From JACDAN01 sp963847235 (lineage in GTDB: Bacteria > Actinomycetota > Thermoleophilia > Gaiellales > Gaiellaceae), in contig CAWJYU010000011.1 in the NCBI GenBank assembly GCA_963847235.1, positions 1-64,000 of the forward strand: DNA of 64,000 bases, read 5' to 3'. Shown here piece after piece: positions 16,725 through 24,862 of this stretch (positions within the stretch are counted from its first letter, which is position 1; each line of letters opens with the position of its first letter). A program made the translations under genes and the position numbers. The notes beneath the pieces are model-generated. The model ran no database searches. It had not been told where the DNA came from and saw only the letters and a list, made by a program, of their open reading frames with translations.

Positions 16725-17457
16725 GCTCCATCGCCGCCTTCCAGTAGGCGTCAGCGCCGGGGGAGGTGCGGTCGTACGCGATCACCGGCAATCCGTGGCT
16801 CGGCGCCTCGGCGATCCGCACGGACCGCGGAACCCGGGTCTTGAAGAGCAGCGGCCCGAAGTGGCGCTCGAGCTCCGATCCGACGTCGGCGGCGAGCTTC
16901 GTCCGGCCGTCGACCATCGTGAGCAGCAGCCCGGCGATCGTCAGCTTCGGGTTGAGCCTCGCCCGAACCGCCTCGATCGAGCCGAGGATCTGCGCGACGC
17001 CCTCGAGCGCGTAGTACTCGGCCTGCACCGGGACGAGCACCCGGTCGGCGGCAGCAAGCGCGTTCACGGTCAGCGCCCCGAGTGAGGGCGGGCAGTCCAG
17101 AAAGACGAACCGGTAGCGGTCGGTGACCCCGGCGAGCGATTCGGCGAGGAACCGCTCGCCGTCCCCACGCTGGGCCAGCTCGGCCGCGGCCCCTGCCAGG
17201 TCGGTCCGGGCCGGGATCAGCTCCAGGTTCTCGAATCGGGTGCGCGACGCCAGGTCGAGGGCCTGCGCGCCGTCGAGGAGGTCGTAGCTCGACGTCCCGT
17301 TCGCGCGCTCACCGAGCCCGGAAGTGGCGTTCGCCTGCGGATCGAGGTCGATCAGCAGCGTCCGCTCGCCGGCCTCCGCAAGGCAGGCCGCCAGGTTCAC
17401 CGCAGTCGTCGTCTTGCCGACGCCGCCCTTCTGGTTCGCAAGTGCGTAGATGGCCAT
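16708..17457 (-). CDS. parA: Chromosome-partitioning ATPase ParA (Soj)
   Basis: 249 residues from ATG 17457; a TTG four codons upstream is possible. The deviant Walker A is KGGVGKTTTAVNLA at the very N-terminus, so there is no N-terminal DNA-binding domain, as in chromosomal ParA/Soj. Walker A' is LLIDLDPQANATSGLG, and Walker B is FVFLDCPPSLG. The MinD/ParA fold continues to GLPVIAYDRTSPGADAYWKAAMEL. It is the ATPase partner of ParB in origin segregation. It sits between rsmG and parB in the conserved order. Confidence 0.95.
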   Translation of the reverse strand: MAIYALANQKGGVGKTTTAVNLAACLAEAGERTLLIDLDPQANATSGLGERANGTSSYDLLDGAQALDLASRTRFENLELIPARTDLAGAAAELAQRGDGERFLAESLAGVTDRYRFVFLDCPPSLGALTVNALAAADRVLVPVQAEYYALEGVAQILGSIEAVRARLNPKLTIAGLLLTMVDGRTKLAADVGSELERHFGPLLFKTRVPRSVRIAEAPSHGLPVIAYDRTSPGADAYWKAAMELVERA

Positions 17458-17475
17458 GCCAACGGCCAACGCTAC

Positions 17476-17976
17476 TCAGGCCAACGGACGTTTCCTGGCC
17501 ATTCCCGTCCTGCGCGGGAAGCCCTCAGGCGTCCCTGTGACCTTGGGAATGACGACGAGGCCGCCGCGATCCTCGGGCGTACCTCCGCCGACGAGCTCCG
17601 CGGCTCGTGCAACTGCTTCCAGGTCGGCGGTCGGCCCGAGCCAGAGCACCGCCGCTCCGCCCGGACGGACGAGCGGAAGCACCCATTCCGCAGCGACGGT
17701 CGGAGGCGCCAGCGCCTTCGCCACCGCGGCGCCGAAGCGATCCGTCTCTTGCTCCTCGGCCCGGCCCCAGACCACATCGAGGTTCGGCAGCCGCTCGCAC
17801 CACCGATCGAGGAAGTCCGCCTTCCGCCGCTCGGCCTCGAGCAGCGTGACCTGGCGGTCGGGCAAGGCTGCCGCGAGCGGAATTCCGGGCGCTCCGCCGC
17901 CCGATCCCACGTCGACGATCGGGCCCTCGAATTCGCGCACGACTTCCACCCCGCGCAGGCTGTCCTCGAGCAGCAT
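17476..17976 (-). CDS. rsmG: 16S rRNA (guanine-N7)-methyltransferase RsmG, start uncertain
   Basis: The SAM motif IVDVGSGGGAPGIPLAAALPDRQVTLLEAERRKADFL is the RsmG/GidB signature, and the gene lies in the usual khpB-rsmG-parA order. From the first ATG (17976) the protein is 166 residues. The codons just upstream still read GLTSINDPAEARRM, which matches the family's conserved L-T-x-I segment before LLEDSL, so the true start is probably upstream. No ATG/GTG/TTG is available in that frame before it runs into khpB. It methylates G527 (E. coli numbering) of 16S rRNA in the family. Confidence 0.85.
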   Translation of the reverse strand: MLLEDSLRGVEVVREFEGPIVDVGSGGGAPGIPLAAALPDRQVTLLEAERRKADFLDRWCERLPNLDVVWGRAEEQETDRFGAAVAKALAPPTVAAEWVLPLVRPGGAAVLWLGPTADLEAVARAAELVGGGTPEDRGGLVVIPKVTGTPEGFPRRTGMARKRPLA

Positions 17977-18046
17977 CCGCCGAGCCTCGGCGGGATCGTT
18001 GATCGAGGTCAGGCCGGCGGTCTCGACAACCGCGCGGATCCAGTCC

Positions 18047-18733
18047 TCAAGGACTGGGAATGACGACGACGAAGCGATTCGGCTCGGTCCCCTCGCTGGC
18101 CGTCTCGACCCCGGGTGCGTCCTCGAGCTCGACGTGGACGATCTTCCGCTCGACCGCTGTCATCGGCTCGAGCTCGACACGATCGCCACGGCGCAGCGCG
18201 TCGTCCGCGGCTCGGCGCGCCATCGCGCCGAGCGACGCCTCTCGCCGGGCTCGATAACCCGCGGCGTCGACGATCGCCGGTGTTCCCGGCAGCCGGCGGG
18301 CCAGGATCGCGTTCACGAGGTACTGCACGCCGTCGATCGTCTGGCCGTGGCGCCCGATCAGCAGGCCAAGGTCGCGGCCGGAGCACGTGGCTACGACAGC
18401 GTCCTCCCGTTCGTGGATGTCGATGCGGCACTGGACCCCCATCCCGGCCGTGATGTGCGTGACCAGCTCGCGCACGAGAGCTGCGACCTCGCTCTCGTCC
18501 GCCGGCGGCTTCTCGTCGGGCACGGTCGCCGCGCCGTCCTCGTCGACCGTCGCCACCACACGGGCCGGCGAGTAGCCGACGCCGAGCAGGCCGCGCTCGC
18601 CCTCCGCGACCACCTGGAAGTGCACCGCCGACTTGTCCAGACCGGGGCTCAGGCGCTCGAGCTCACGAAGGGCCGCCCACTTCGCCTCGCCGACGGTCTC
18701 GCCCGTCGCCTCGACGCTGAGCTCCCCGGTCAC
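18047..18733 (-). CDS. khpB: RNA-binding protein KhpB/Jag
   Basis: 228 residues from GTG. There is an N-terminal Jag_N domain (EATGETVGEAKWAALRELERL, then GLLGVGYSPARVV), a KH domain with the loop GLLIGRHGQTIDGVQYLVNAIL, and a C-terminal R3H domain (MARRAADDALRRGDRVELEPMTAVERKIVHVEL). The GTG start overlaps the yidC stop (GTGA). In Gram-positive bacteria it binds RNA and influences cell elongation and division. The C-terminal FVVVIPSP tail is next to the rsmG start region. Confidence 0.93.
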   Translation of the reverse strand: MTGELSVEATGETVGEAKWAALRELERLSPGLDKSAVHFQVVAEGERGLLGVGYSPARVVATVDEDGAATVPDEKPPADESEVAALVRELVTHITAGMGVQCRIDIHEREDAVVATCSGRDLGLLIGRHGQTIDGVQYLVNAILARRLPGTPAIVDAAGYRARREASLGAMARRAADDALRRGDRVELEPMTAVERKIVHVELEDAPGVETASEGTEPNRFVVVIPSP

Positions 18734-19578
18734 CTCCTGGCGCCCTTCCTCTTCTTCTTCCGCTTGACGCGGCGGGCCTGTCCCTGAGGCTTCTGCGCCT
18801 GCGCTGCGGCCTCCGGCTCGGCAGGAGCTGCGCCGTCCTCCTGCTCGCTCTTGGGAGGCGTCCGCGACGAGCGCTTCACGGGCTCAGGCATGGCCCTCTG
18901 ACGCAGCCCACGGGTGGCAATCCCCTGCCCAACGGTCCAGAGGTTCGTCGTCATCCAGTAGATCAGCAGCCCGACCGGGAACACGGTGCCGCCGGGCGGG
19001 TCGATGATGAAGAACACAAAGACGAACGGGAGGATCAGGAAGATCACGCGCTGGCCCTTGCTCTGCGTCGGCATGAACCACGTCGACGCCACCTGGCTCG
19101 CCACGTAGACCGCGAGCAGCACGTAACCCGACCAATCCGCAGTGATGTTCGCGGTGATGTCCGGGACGAAGCCGAGCCAGCTCAGGCTGGACTCGGGGTA
19201 GAGCGGGTAGATCTCGTCGTCGAAGTCGCGAAGAACGAAGTAGAGCGCGAAGAAGATCGGGATCTGCGGGATGATCGGCAGGCACGAGGAGGCCGGATTG
19301 ATCTGGTTCTCCTTGTAGAACTTCATCAGCTCTTCGTTCTGCTTTCGGCGATCGTTCTTGAAGCGCTTCTGGATCGCCTTCATCTCCGGCAGGTGCTGCT
19401 GCATCCGCTGCATCGAGTGGATCTGGCGGACGGTGAGCGGGACGAGCAGCATCCGGACGGCGATCGTCAGCGCCACGATCGACCAGGCCCAGGTCAGCCC
19501 GAGCGTCGTGTGGAGCCACTCGAGCGCCCACGTGAGGACGTCCTCGATCGGCGTGAGGATGCTGAGAAGCCCGATCAT
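18730..19578 (-). CDS. yidC: Membrane protein insertase YidC/Oxa1
   Basis: 282 residues from ATG 19578, the short Gram-positive type without the large periplasmic domain. The first helix is followed by GLTWAWSIVALTIAVRMLLVPLTVRQIHSMQRMQQ, then the cytoplasmic coiled hairpin (AIQKRFKNDRRKQNEELMKFYKENQINP). The central helix block is SSCLPIIPQIPIFFALYFVLRDF. The hydrophilic-groove Arg is in the first of these. The C-terminal tail is strongly basic (RRVKRKKKRKGARR), which helps ribosome contact. No lipobox Cys is seen. The ATG overlaps the yidD stop (ATGA). Confidence 0.95.
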   Translation of the reverse strand: MIGLLSILTPIEDVLTWALEWLHTTLGLTWAWSIVALTIAVRMLLVPLTVRQIHSMQRMQQHLPEMKAIQKRFKNDRRKQNEELMKFYKENQINPASSCLPIIPQIPIFFALYFVLRDFDDEIYPLYPESSLSWLGFVPDITANITADWSGYVLLAVYVASQVASTWFMPTQSKGQRVIFLILPFVFVFFIIDPPGGTVFPVGLLIYWMTTNLWTVGQGIATRGLRQRAMPEPVKRSSRTPPKSEQEDGAAPAEPEAAAQAQKPQGQARRVKRKKKRKGARR

Positions 19579-19802
19579 CGAAACAGGCGCTGGTCCTCGG
19601 CCTTGTCCACGCCGCCGTGGCTCCATGGATTGCAGCGGAGCAGCCGCCAGCCGGCGAGGATCGTCCCGCGAATGAGCCCGTACCGGCGCAGTGCGTCAAG
19701 CGCGTACTGCGAGCAGGACGGGTGGTACTTGCAGGTCGCGGGGAACAGCGCTCCGAGCGTGTAGCGGTAGGCGTAGACGCCTGCAATCCCGACGTACCTC
19801 AT
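19575..19802 (-). CDS. yidD: Membrane insertion efficiency factor YidD
   Basis: 75 residues from ATG. The family motif CKYHPSCSQYALDALRRYGLIRGTILAGWRLLRCNPWSHGGVD is complete, including the three conserved Cys. It is a small amphipathic membrane-associated protein thought to help YidC-dependent insertion. It overlaps rnpA (ATGA) and yidC (ATGA), so rnpA-yidD-yidC-khpB is one tightly coupled unit. Confidence 0.96.
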   Translation of the reverse strand: MRYVGIAGVYAYRYTLGALFPATCKYHPSCSQYALDALRRYGLIRGTILAGWRLLRCNPWSHGGVDKAEDQRLFR

Positions 19803-20149
19803 GCTCGTGCCTTGCCCAGGATTTCCTCGAGACGCCCGCGCATCCAGTCGGGCCCGCGGCTCTCCTCGGCCTCGCCGAGCGGCGCGCGGACGAGCAGCAC
19901 GTAGTCGCTCCCCGGCGGAACTTCGTCGAGGAGCTCGCGCCAGCCTTCGCGGAGACGCCGCTTGATCCGGTTTCGCGTCACGGCGCTGCCAATCTTCTTC
20001 GGGATCGCGATCCCCAGACGAACGTCGCCGTCCTCGTCGTCCTCACGATCGAACCGGTAGAGGACGAGATAGCGCGTCGCGACAGACCGGCCGTGCCGGT
20101 AGACGGTGTCGAAGTCGCGCGAGCGTGAAAGACGGTTGCGGCGTTGCAC
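19799..20149 (-). CDS. rnpA: Ribonuclease P protein component
   Basis: 116 residues from GTG 20149. RnpA signatures are NRLSRSRDFDTVYRHGRSVATR and the RNA-binding RNR motif in AVTRNRIKRRLREGWREL. It is the protein subunit that assists the RNase P RNA in 5' maturation of tRNAs. It lies 22 bases downstream of rpmH, the near-universal order. Confidence 0.95.
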   Translation of the reverse strand: MQRRNRLSRSRDFDTVYRHGRSVATRYLVLYRFDREDDEDGDVRLGIAIPKKIGSAVTRNRIKRRLREGWRELLDEVPPGSDYVLLVRAPLGEAEESRGPDWMRGRLEEILGKARA

Positions 20150-20171
20150 GGCGGCGGGCTCTTGCCGCCGG

Positions 20172-20306
20172 CTAGGCGGAGAGGCGCTTCCGCCCGCGCG
20201 CGCGCCGCCGCTTGAGGATGGCGCGGCCGGCCTTGGAAGACATCCGCTGCCGGAAGCCGTGGCGCCGCTTCCGTCTACGCACGTTCGGCTGGTAGGTCCG
20301 TTTCAC
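20172..20306 (-). CDS. rpmH: 50S ribosomal protein L34
   Basis: 44 residues from GTG 20306 (MKRTYQPNVRRRKRRHGFRQRM ...). Length, sequence and very high Arg/Lys content are those of bacterial L34. It is the first gene of the leftward operon facing away from dnaA. No strong Shine-Dalgarno sequence is visible. Confidence 0.97.
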   Translation of the reverse strand: MKRTYQPNVRRRKRRHGFRQRMSSKAGRAILKRRRARGRKRLSA

Positions 20307-20387
20307 AGTTTCGAATGAGAAGAAGGGGTGTGGGACGCGCCTCGATCGAGGCGCCGCGCCAGTATAGAGAGACAATCTCGCATCAGT

Positions 20388-20496
20388 TTTTCCACAGCCT
20401 GAACGGGCAACACGCCGGGCGAAAACGTCCTGCGAGTCGCGCGTTTTCCCCAGTGAATACTGGTCAAGACCCGCCGCTTTCCACAGCTGTGGAGGG
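20388..20496. promoter_or_regulatory. DnaA-box cluster in the rpmH-dnaA gap (origin left part / dnaA control region)
   Basis: The 330-base gap between rpmH and dnaA holds several near matches to TTATCCACA: TTTTCCACA at 20388, TTTTCCCCA at 20444 and CTTTCCACA at 20477, plus the inverted TGTGGAGGG at 20488. The last two form a perfect 14-bp palindrome, TCCACAGCTGTGGA (20480-20493). The sequence at 20361-20386 is comparatively AT-rich. This fits DnaA autoregulation and/or the incA/B-like half of a bipartite origin. Confidence 0.65.
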
Positions 20497-20636
20497 TGTT
20501 GGGGACATTGAAGAAATCCCTGCAAACAGCCATGTTTTTGGCCATCCCGAGGCTCCCGCGAAGCCTTTGAACCGCGTCCGCAACGCTGCTATGCTCGCCA
20601 CTTTCCGGCAGCGCGAGGGAGGAACGAACAGTCAGC

Positions 20637-21989
20637 GTGGAGCGCCAGCAGTTGCTCACTGCAGAGGACTTGTGGACCGAGGTTTCGGAGCGCCTGCGGG
20701 CAGCCCTCAACGATAAGACCTACCGCACCTGGTTCTCACAGGCGGAGGGCGTCGACCTGTCGGACCAGTCGTTCGTACTCTCCGTCCCCAACGACTTCAC
20801 CCGCGAGTGGATCGAGAGCCACTTTCTCGGGCTGATCAACGCAGCCGTCCGAGATGCAACGGGACACGAACGACGCATCAAGCTCTCCGTGAGCCATGTC
20901 GAGAACGGTGGTGGGGCCGGGGCGGAGGAGAAGGCCGAAGCCGAGGACCCGCCGCGGATCGAGGGCCTGAACGACAAGTACACGTTCGACTCGTTCGTCA
21001 TCGGCTCGTCGAATCGCTTCGCCCACGCGGCCGCGCTGGCCGTGTCAGAGGCGCCGGCCCAGGCGTACAACCCGCTCTTCATCTACGGCGGCACCGGGCT
21101 CGGGAAGACGCACCTCCTCCAGGCGATCGGCCACTACATCGGCGAGCACTCGAGGGACCTGTCCGTCTGTTACGTGACGAGTGAGCGCTTCATGAACGAC
21201 TTCATCAACTCGCTGCGCGACAAGCGGATCGAGGGCTTCAAGCAGCGCTACCGCACGTTCGGCGTCCTGTTGATCGACGACATCCAGTTCCTCGAGCACA
21301 AAGAGCGAATTCAGGAAGAGTTCTTCCATACGTTCAACACGCTCTACGAGGCCGGCAGGCAGATCGTGATCTCGTCGGACCGCCCCCCACGTCAGATCGC
21401 GACGCTGGAGCAGCGACTTCGCTCGCGCTTCGAGTGGGGCCTGATGACAGACATCCAGCCGCCCGACCTCGAGACGCGGATCGCGATCCTGCAGAAGAAG
21501 GTGCGGACGGACGGGATCCAGGTCGCGGACCCGCAGCTCCTCACGTTCATCGCGGGCCGGGTTTCGACCAACATTCGCGAGCTCGAAGGCGCGCTCACGC
21601 GAGTCGTGGCCTTTTCCTCACTGACGGGGCGTCCGATGACCGTCGACCTGGCCCAGGACGTTCTTCGCGACGTCTTCCCGCAGGGAGAGGCCGCGCAGGT
21701 CTCGATCGAGCGGATCCAGGACGAGGTCTCAGAGCGCTTCGGTCTCTCCAAGGAGGAGCTGATCGGCGACCGGCGCTCACAGAACATCGTCTATCCGCGG
21801 CAGGTCGCGATGTACCTCTCGCGCGAGCTCACGGACTCGTCGCTTCCACGCATCGGCAGGCACTTTGGCGGCCGCGACCACACGACGGTCATCCACGCGA
21901 CCTCCAAGATCGCTCGGCTGATTCGCGAGGATCGCTCTGTGTACAACCTTGTGCAAGAGTTGACCGCACGCGTCAAGCAGGCCGGGTAA
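20637..21989 (+). CDS. dnaA: Chromosomal replication initiator DnaA
   Basis: 450 residues from GTG 20637, with GAGGGAGGA about 12 bases upstream. Domain I starts the protein (LWTEVSERLRAALNDKTYRTWF). A short acidic linker (about residues 85-110) is domain II. The AAA+ domain has Walker A GGTGLGKTHLL (about 150), Walker B LLIDDIQFLE, and sensor residues ahead of LRSRFEWGL. Domain IV carries the DNA-binding signature GGRDHTTVIHA near the C-terminus. It recognises DnaA boxes on both flanks of its own gene and melts the origin. Confidence 0.98.
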   Translation: MERQQLLTAEDLWTEVSERLRAALNDKTYRTWFSQAEGVDLSDQSFVLSVPNDFTREWIESHFLGLINAAVRDATGHERRIKLSVSHVENGGGAGAEEKAEAEDPPRIEGLNDKYTFDSFVIGSSNRFAHAAALAVSEAPAQAYNPLFIYGGTGLGKTHLLQAIGHYIGEHSRDLSVCYVTSERFMNDFINSLRDKRIEGFKQRYRTFGVLLIDDIQFLEHKERIQEEFFHTFNTLYEAGRQIVISSDRPPRQIATLEQRLRSRFEWGLMTDIQPPDLETRIAILQKKVRTDGIQVADPQLLTFIAGRVSTNIRELEGALTRVVAFSSLTGRPMTVDLAQDVLRDVFPQGEAAQVSIERIQDEVSERFGLSKEELIGDRRSQNIVYPRQVAMYLSRELTDSSLPRIGRHFGGRDHTTVIHATSKIARLIREDRSVYNLVQELTARVKQAG

Positions 21990-22147
21990 AACTGTGGATG
22001 TCTCGAGCGCTTCTTCCGAGCCCTGTGCAAAGCGGCTGTTTGTCCCCCGCGTGCTGTCCCCAGGCGGATCGCGCTCCCCGAGCGGAATCGCGTCGTCTTC
22101 CCCGGGATCCACACTCCCTACAACTACTACAAGCTTTTTCTTTCTAA
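21990..22147. other. Replication origin (oriC), dnaA-dnaN gap, with DnaA-trio-like unwinding element
   Basis: This 158-base gap contains TGTGGATGT (21993, inverted DnaA box), a weaker TGTGCAAAG (22024) and GGATCCACA (22105). Four bases after the last box comes CTA CAA CTA CTA CAA (22118-22132). This is the same arrangement as the DnaA-trio of the Bacillus subtilis unwinding element, where one strand reads 3'-GAT-5' repeats next to a box. It is followed by AGCTTTTTCTTTCTAAA, the only AT-rich run nearby, ending at the dnaN ATG. Confidence 0.7.
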
Positions 22148-23281
22148 ATGCTAGAAGCAGAGACTGTGGTTACCGGCACGTCGCTGAAGCTCTCCGTGCT
22201 CCGAGAGGAACTGACCCGCCAGGTCGGCGTCGTGTCACGGGCCGCCTCCACGCGAACGACCGTGCAGGTGCTCGCCGGGTTGTTGCTCCGCGCCGGAGAG
22301 GGAAGGCTGGAGCTCGCCGCGACCGACATGGAGATCTCGCTGCGCTCGTCCCTGGAGGCGAACGTGGAGTCAGAGGGTGCGGTCGTCGTGCCGAGCAAGC
22401 TGCTGGCCGACCTGGTGCGGCTCCTCCCGGGGGACGACGTGTCGATCGAGCATCGCTCCGGAGAGGGCGTCGTGGAGATCGTCAGCGGCGCTGCGACGTA
22501 CCGGCTGCACACCTACAACGCCGACGACTTTCCGCGCTTGCCGGAGGCGTCCACGGTGGAGTCGATGTCCGTGGATGCGGATGCAGTGCTCGAGACGGCG
22601 GCTCGCGTCAGTCGCGCAGCGTCGCGGGACGAGTCACGGCCGGTGCTGACCGGGATCCTCGTTCGCTTCGAAGGCGAGAAGCTCGTCATGGCCGCGACAG
22701 ACTCGTACCGGCTCGCCGTCAAGGAGACGTCCATGGGGTCGAGCGGCCCAGAGCTCGATGCGATCGTGCCGGCGCGGGCGCTCGGCGAGCTGACGCGGAT
22801 CACCCAGGGCGGCGAGGGCCTCGAGATCGGCGTGCTCGAGAACCAGGTGATCTTCACGACCGACGGCGTGCTTCTCACGACCCGGCGCATCGAGGGCCAG
22901 TTCCCGAACTACAGGCAGCTGCTGCCCGAGACGTTCGAGCACGAGTTGGCGCTCAACCGCGACGAGCTGCTCGAGGTCGTCCGGCGTGTGTCGGTGATGG
23001 CGCAGCGGAACGCACCCATCCGTCTGCGATTTGCCGAGGGCGAGCTCACGGTGTCGGCGCAGACGCAGGACGTCGGCGAGGCGCGCGAGACGATGCCGGC
23101 GCCGTTCTCCGCGGAGCCGCTCGAGATCGGCTTCAACCCCGACTTCCTGCGGGACGGCATCGAGTCGGTCGAGGGCGACGAGGTGCGTCTGAAGCTGATC
23201 AGCTCACTCCGCCCGGCCGTGATCCAGGGCGAAGGCGACACTTTCTCGTACCTGATCATGCCGATCCGCCTCGCCGGCTAG
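22148..23281 (+). CDS. dnaN: DNA polymerase III beta sliding clamp
   Basis: 377 residues from ATG 22148. Three clamp domains are recognisable: LKLSVLREELTRQVGVVSRAAS with TVQVLAGLLL, then ESMSVDADAVLETAARVSRAASRDESRPVLTGI, then LALNRDELLEVVRRVSVMAQRNAPIRLRF. The end, FSYLIMPIRLAG, is the canonical MPxRL C-terminus. The ring tethers the polymerase to DNA. The first codons lie directly on the AT-rich part of the origin. recF follows after about 5 bases. Confidence 0.97.
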   Translation: MLEAETVVTGTSLKLSVLREELTRQVGVVSRAASTRTTVQVLAGLLLRAGEGRLELAATDMEISLRSSLEANVESEGAVVVPSKLLADLVRLLPGDDVSIEHRSGEGVVEIVSGAATYRLHTYNADDFPRLPEASTVESMSVDADAVLETAARVSRAASRDESRPVLTGILVRFEGEKLVMAATDSYRLAVKETSMGSSGPELDAIVPARALGELTRITQGGEGLEIGVLENQVIFTTDGVLLTTRRIEGQFPNYRQLLPETFEHELALNRDELLEVVRRVSVMAQRNAPIRLRFAEGELTVSAQTQDVGEARETMPAPFSAEPLEIGFNPDFLRDGIESVEGDEVRLKLISSLRPAVIQGEGDTFSYLIMPIRLAG

Positions 23282-23286
23282 CCGGG

Positions 23287-24351
23287 CTGATCGTCGAGAC
23301 GCTCTCGCTCCGCGACTACCGCTCGTACTCGCGCCTCGAGCTCGAGCTCGAACGCGGGCTCGTGCTTGCAGTCGGGCCGAACGGCGCGGGCAAGACGAAC
23401 CTGCTCGAGAGCCTCCATCTGGCGACTCAGGGCTTCTCGCCGAGGACGCGGACCGACGCGCAGCTGATCCGCTTCGGCGCCGACGCCTCTCGCGTGATGG
23501 TGGCCGGTGAGCACGGCGGGTCGCCGGTCGAGGTCGAGGTGAGGCTCAAGAGCGGCGAGGCGAAGCGGGCGCGGCTGAACGGCGGTGCACTGCGGGCCGC
23601 GGAGGAGCTCCGCACGCGGCTCCCGACGCTCGTCTTCACGCCGGACCGGCTGTCGATCGTGAAGGGCGGGCCCGCGGTGCGCCGCGCCTACTTCGACCGG
23701 TCGCTCGGACGGCTCTTCCCGAGCAGGTCCGCGGTCTCGACCGACTACGGGGCCGCGCTCGCGCAGCGAAACGGCGCTCTCAGGAGGGTTGCCGCGGGCT
23801 TCTCGACGACAGAGGCACTCGAGCCCTGGACGACTCGGGTGTCGGAGTTGGGCGCCGCACTCGTCGCCGCCCGCCGCGAGCTCGTCCGGATGCTCTCGCC
23901 GGTGTTCGAGGCCGTTGCCGGCGAGCTTCGGCTCGAGGACGCCGAGTTGAGGTACGAGGGCGAGCCCGTCACCGCCGAGGAGCTCAATGGGCGGCTGGAC
24001 CAGGACCTCGCGCGGGGGTTCACAGGGATCGGGCCGCACCTGCACGATGTCGCGGTGGTAGCCGGAGACCGCGATCTCCGGAGCTTTGGCTCGCAAGGCG
24101 AGCAGCGGCTCGCGGTGCTGTCGCTCCTGCTCGCGGAGGCGGATCTGCTCGTCGGGCGTGGTCCCGCTCCGCCGCTCCTCCTCCTGGACGACGTGCTCTC
24201 GGAGCTCGATCCTGAGCGCCGGGCGATTCTCGCGGCCCGGGTGAGACGGACCGGCGGCCAGGCGCTGCTGACCGCGACTTCGGCGGCGGCGCTGCCTGAC
24301 ACGCCGGACTTGCTCGTCGAGGTCAGGCCCGGCTCGGCGGTGTCGGCGTGA
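23287..24351 (+). CDS. recF: DNA replication and repair protein RecF, apparent CTG start
   Basis: About 354 residues. The N-terminus LIVETLSLRDYRSYSRLELELERG matches the family's opening, and Walker A GPNGAGKTNLLE follows at about residue 29. The ABC-type signature is FGSQGEQRLAVLSLLLAE, and Walker B is LLLLDDVLSELDPERR. The next in-frame GTG (23359) would begin right before Walker A and remove the first strand. No ATG/GTG/TTG precedes it in this frame, so CTG 23287 (or ATC 23290) is the likely start, 6 bases after the dnaN stop. It loads RecA at gaps with RecR/RecO. Confidence 0.92.
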   Translation: MIVETLSLRDYRSYSRLELELERGLVLAVGPNGAGKTNLLESLHLATQGFSPRTRTDAQLIRFGADASRVMVAGEHGGSPVEVEVRLKSGEAKRARLNGGALRAAEELRTRLPTLVFTPDRLSIVKGGPAVRRAYFDRSLGRLFPSRSAVSTDYGAALAQRNGALRRVAAGFSTTEALEPWTTRVSELGAALVAARRELVRMLSPVFEAVAGELRLEDAELRYEGEPVTAEELNGRLDQDLARGFTGIGPHLHDVAVVAGDRDLRSFGSQGEQRLAVLSLLLAEADLLVGRGPAPPLLLLDDVLSELDPERRAILAARVRRTGGQALLTATSAAALPDTPDLLVEVRPGSAVSA

Positions 24352-24815
24352 AGCCTGAGCGCATCGGCCGGGACGTTCGGCGTGAGCTCGACCGGTTCGG
24401 CCCGGCCGGAGCGATTGCCGACGTCGTCGCCGTGTGGCCGGACGCAGTCGGCGACTCGATCTCGCGGAACGCCTGGCCGGCTCGCATCGCGCGCGACGGA
24501 ACGCTCCATGTGTCGACGAGCTCCTCCGCATGGGCGTTCGAGCTCGGGCTGCTCCAGGCCGACCTGCAAGAGCGGCTTGCCAAGCAGCTTGGAGACCGGG
24601 CTCCGGCGCAGCTCCGGTTCGCGCCCGGACGGCTGCCGGAGCCGCCCGCGCCCGACTCCGGCGATGCCGACCGACGTGCACCGGAAGTCACCGAGCAGCA
24701 TCTGCAAGCGGGGGAGGAACTGGCCGCCGCGATCTCGGATGAAAACTTGCGCAAACTTGTTGCGAAAGCGGCCGCGGCAAGCCTCGCGAAGCCGCCGGAC
24801 GACCGCTCTGTCTGA
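24348..24815 (+). CDS. DUF721 (DciA-like) protein
   Basis: 155 residues. The GTG start overlaps the recF stop (GTGA). The N-terminal domain, VVAVWPDAVGDSISRNAWPARIARDGTLHVSTSSSAWAFELGLLQADLQERL, is the DUF721 core, which in other bacteria is DciA, the ancestral loader of the replicative helicase DnaB. The C-terminal half (PEPPAPDSGDADRRAP ... LRKLVAKAAAASLAKPP) is less conserved. The position recF-DUF721-gyrB is the standard actinobacterial order. The helicase-loading role here is inferred from the family. Confidence 0.9.
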   Translation: MKPERIGRDVRRELDRFGPAGAIADVVAVWPDAVGDSISRNAWPARIARDGTLHVSTSSSAWAFELGLLQADLQERLAKQLGDRAPAQLRFAPGRLPEPPAPDSGDADRRAPEVTEQHLQAGEELAAAISDENLRKLVAKAAAASLAKPPDDRSV

Positions 24816-24827
24816 TACACTGCCTCT

Positions 24828-24859
24828 AGCCCTGAAAGCGGCATTTTGCAGGGCTTTTT
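24828..24859 (+). terminator. Terminator/attenuator hairpin immediately before gyrB
   Basis: AGCCCTG (24828-24834) pairs perfectly with CAGGGCT (24849-24855), and a run of five T follows. The gyrB ATG is only 3 bases after the T run. It can end the dnaN-recF-DUF721 transcript. Read-through transcripts would carry it as a leader hairpin pressed against the gyrB start. There is no Shine-Dalgarno sequence between hairpin and start. Confidence 0.75.
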
Positions 24860-24862
24860 CTC

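Noticed and set aside
15600..20000. parS site near parA/parB
   Set aside because: No sequence close to TGTTTCACGTGAAACA was found. CACGTG occurrences elsewhere lack the flanking bases.
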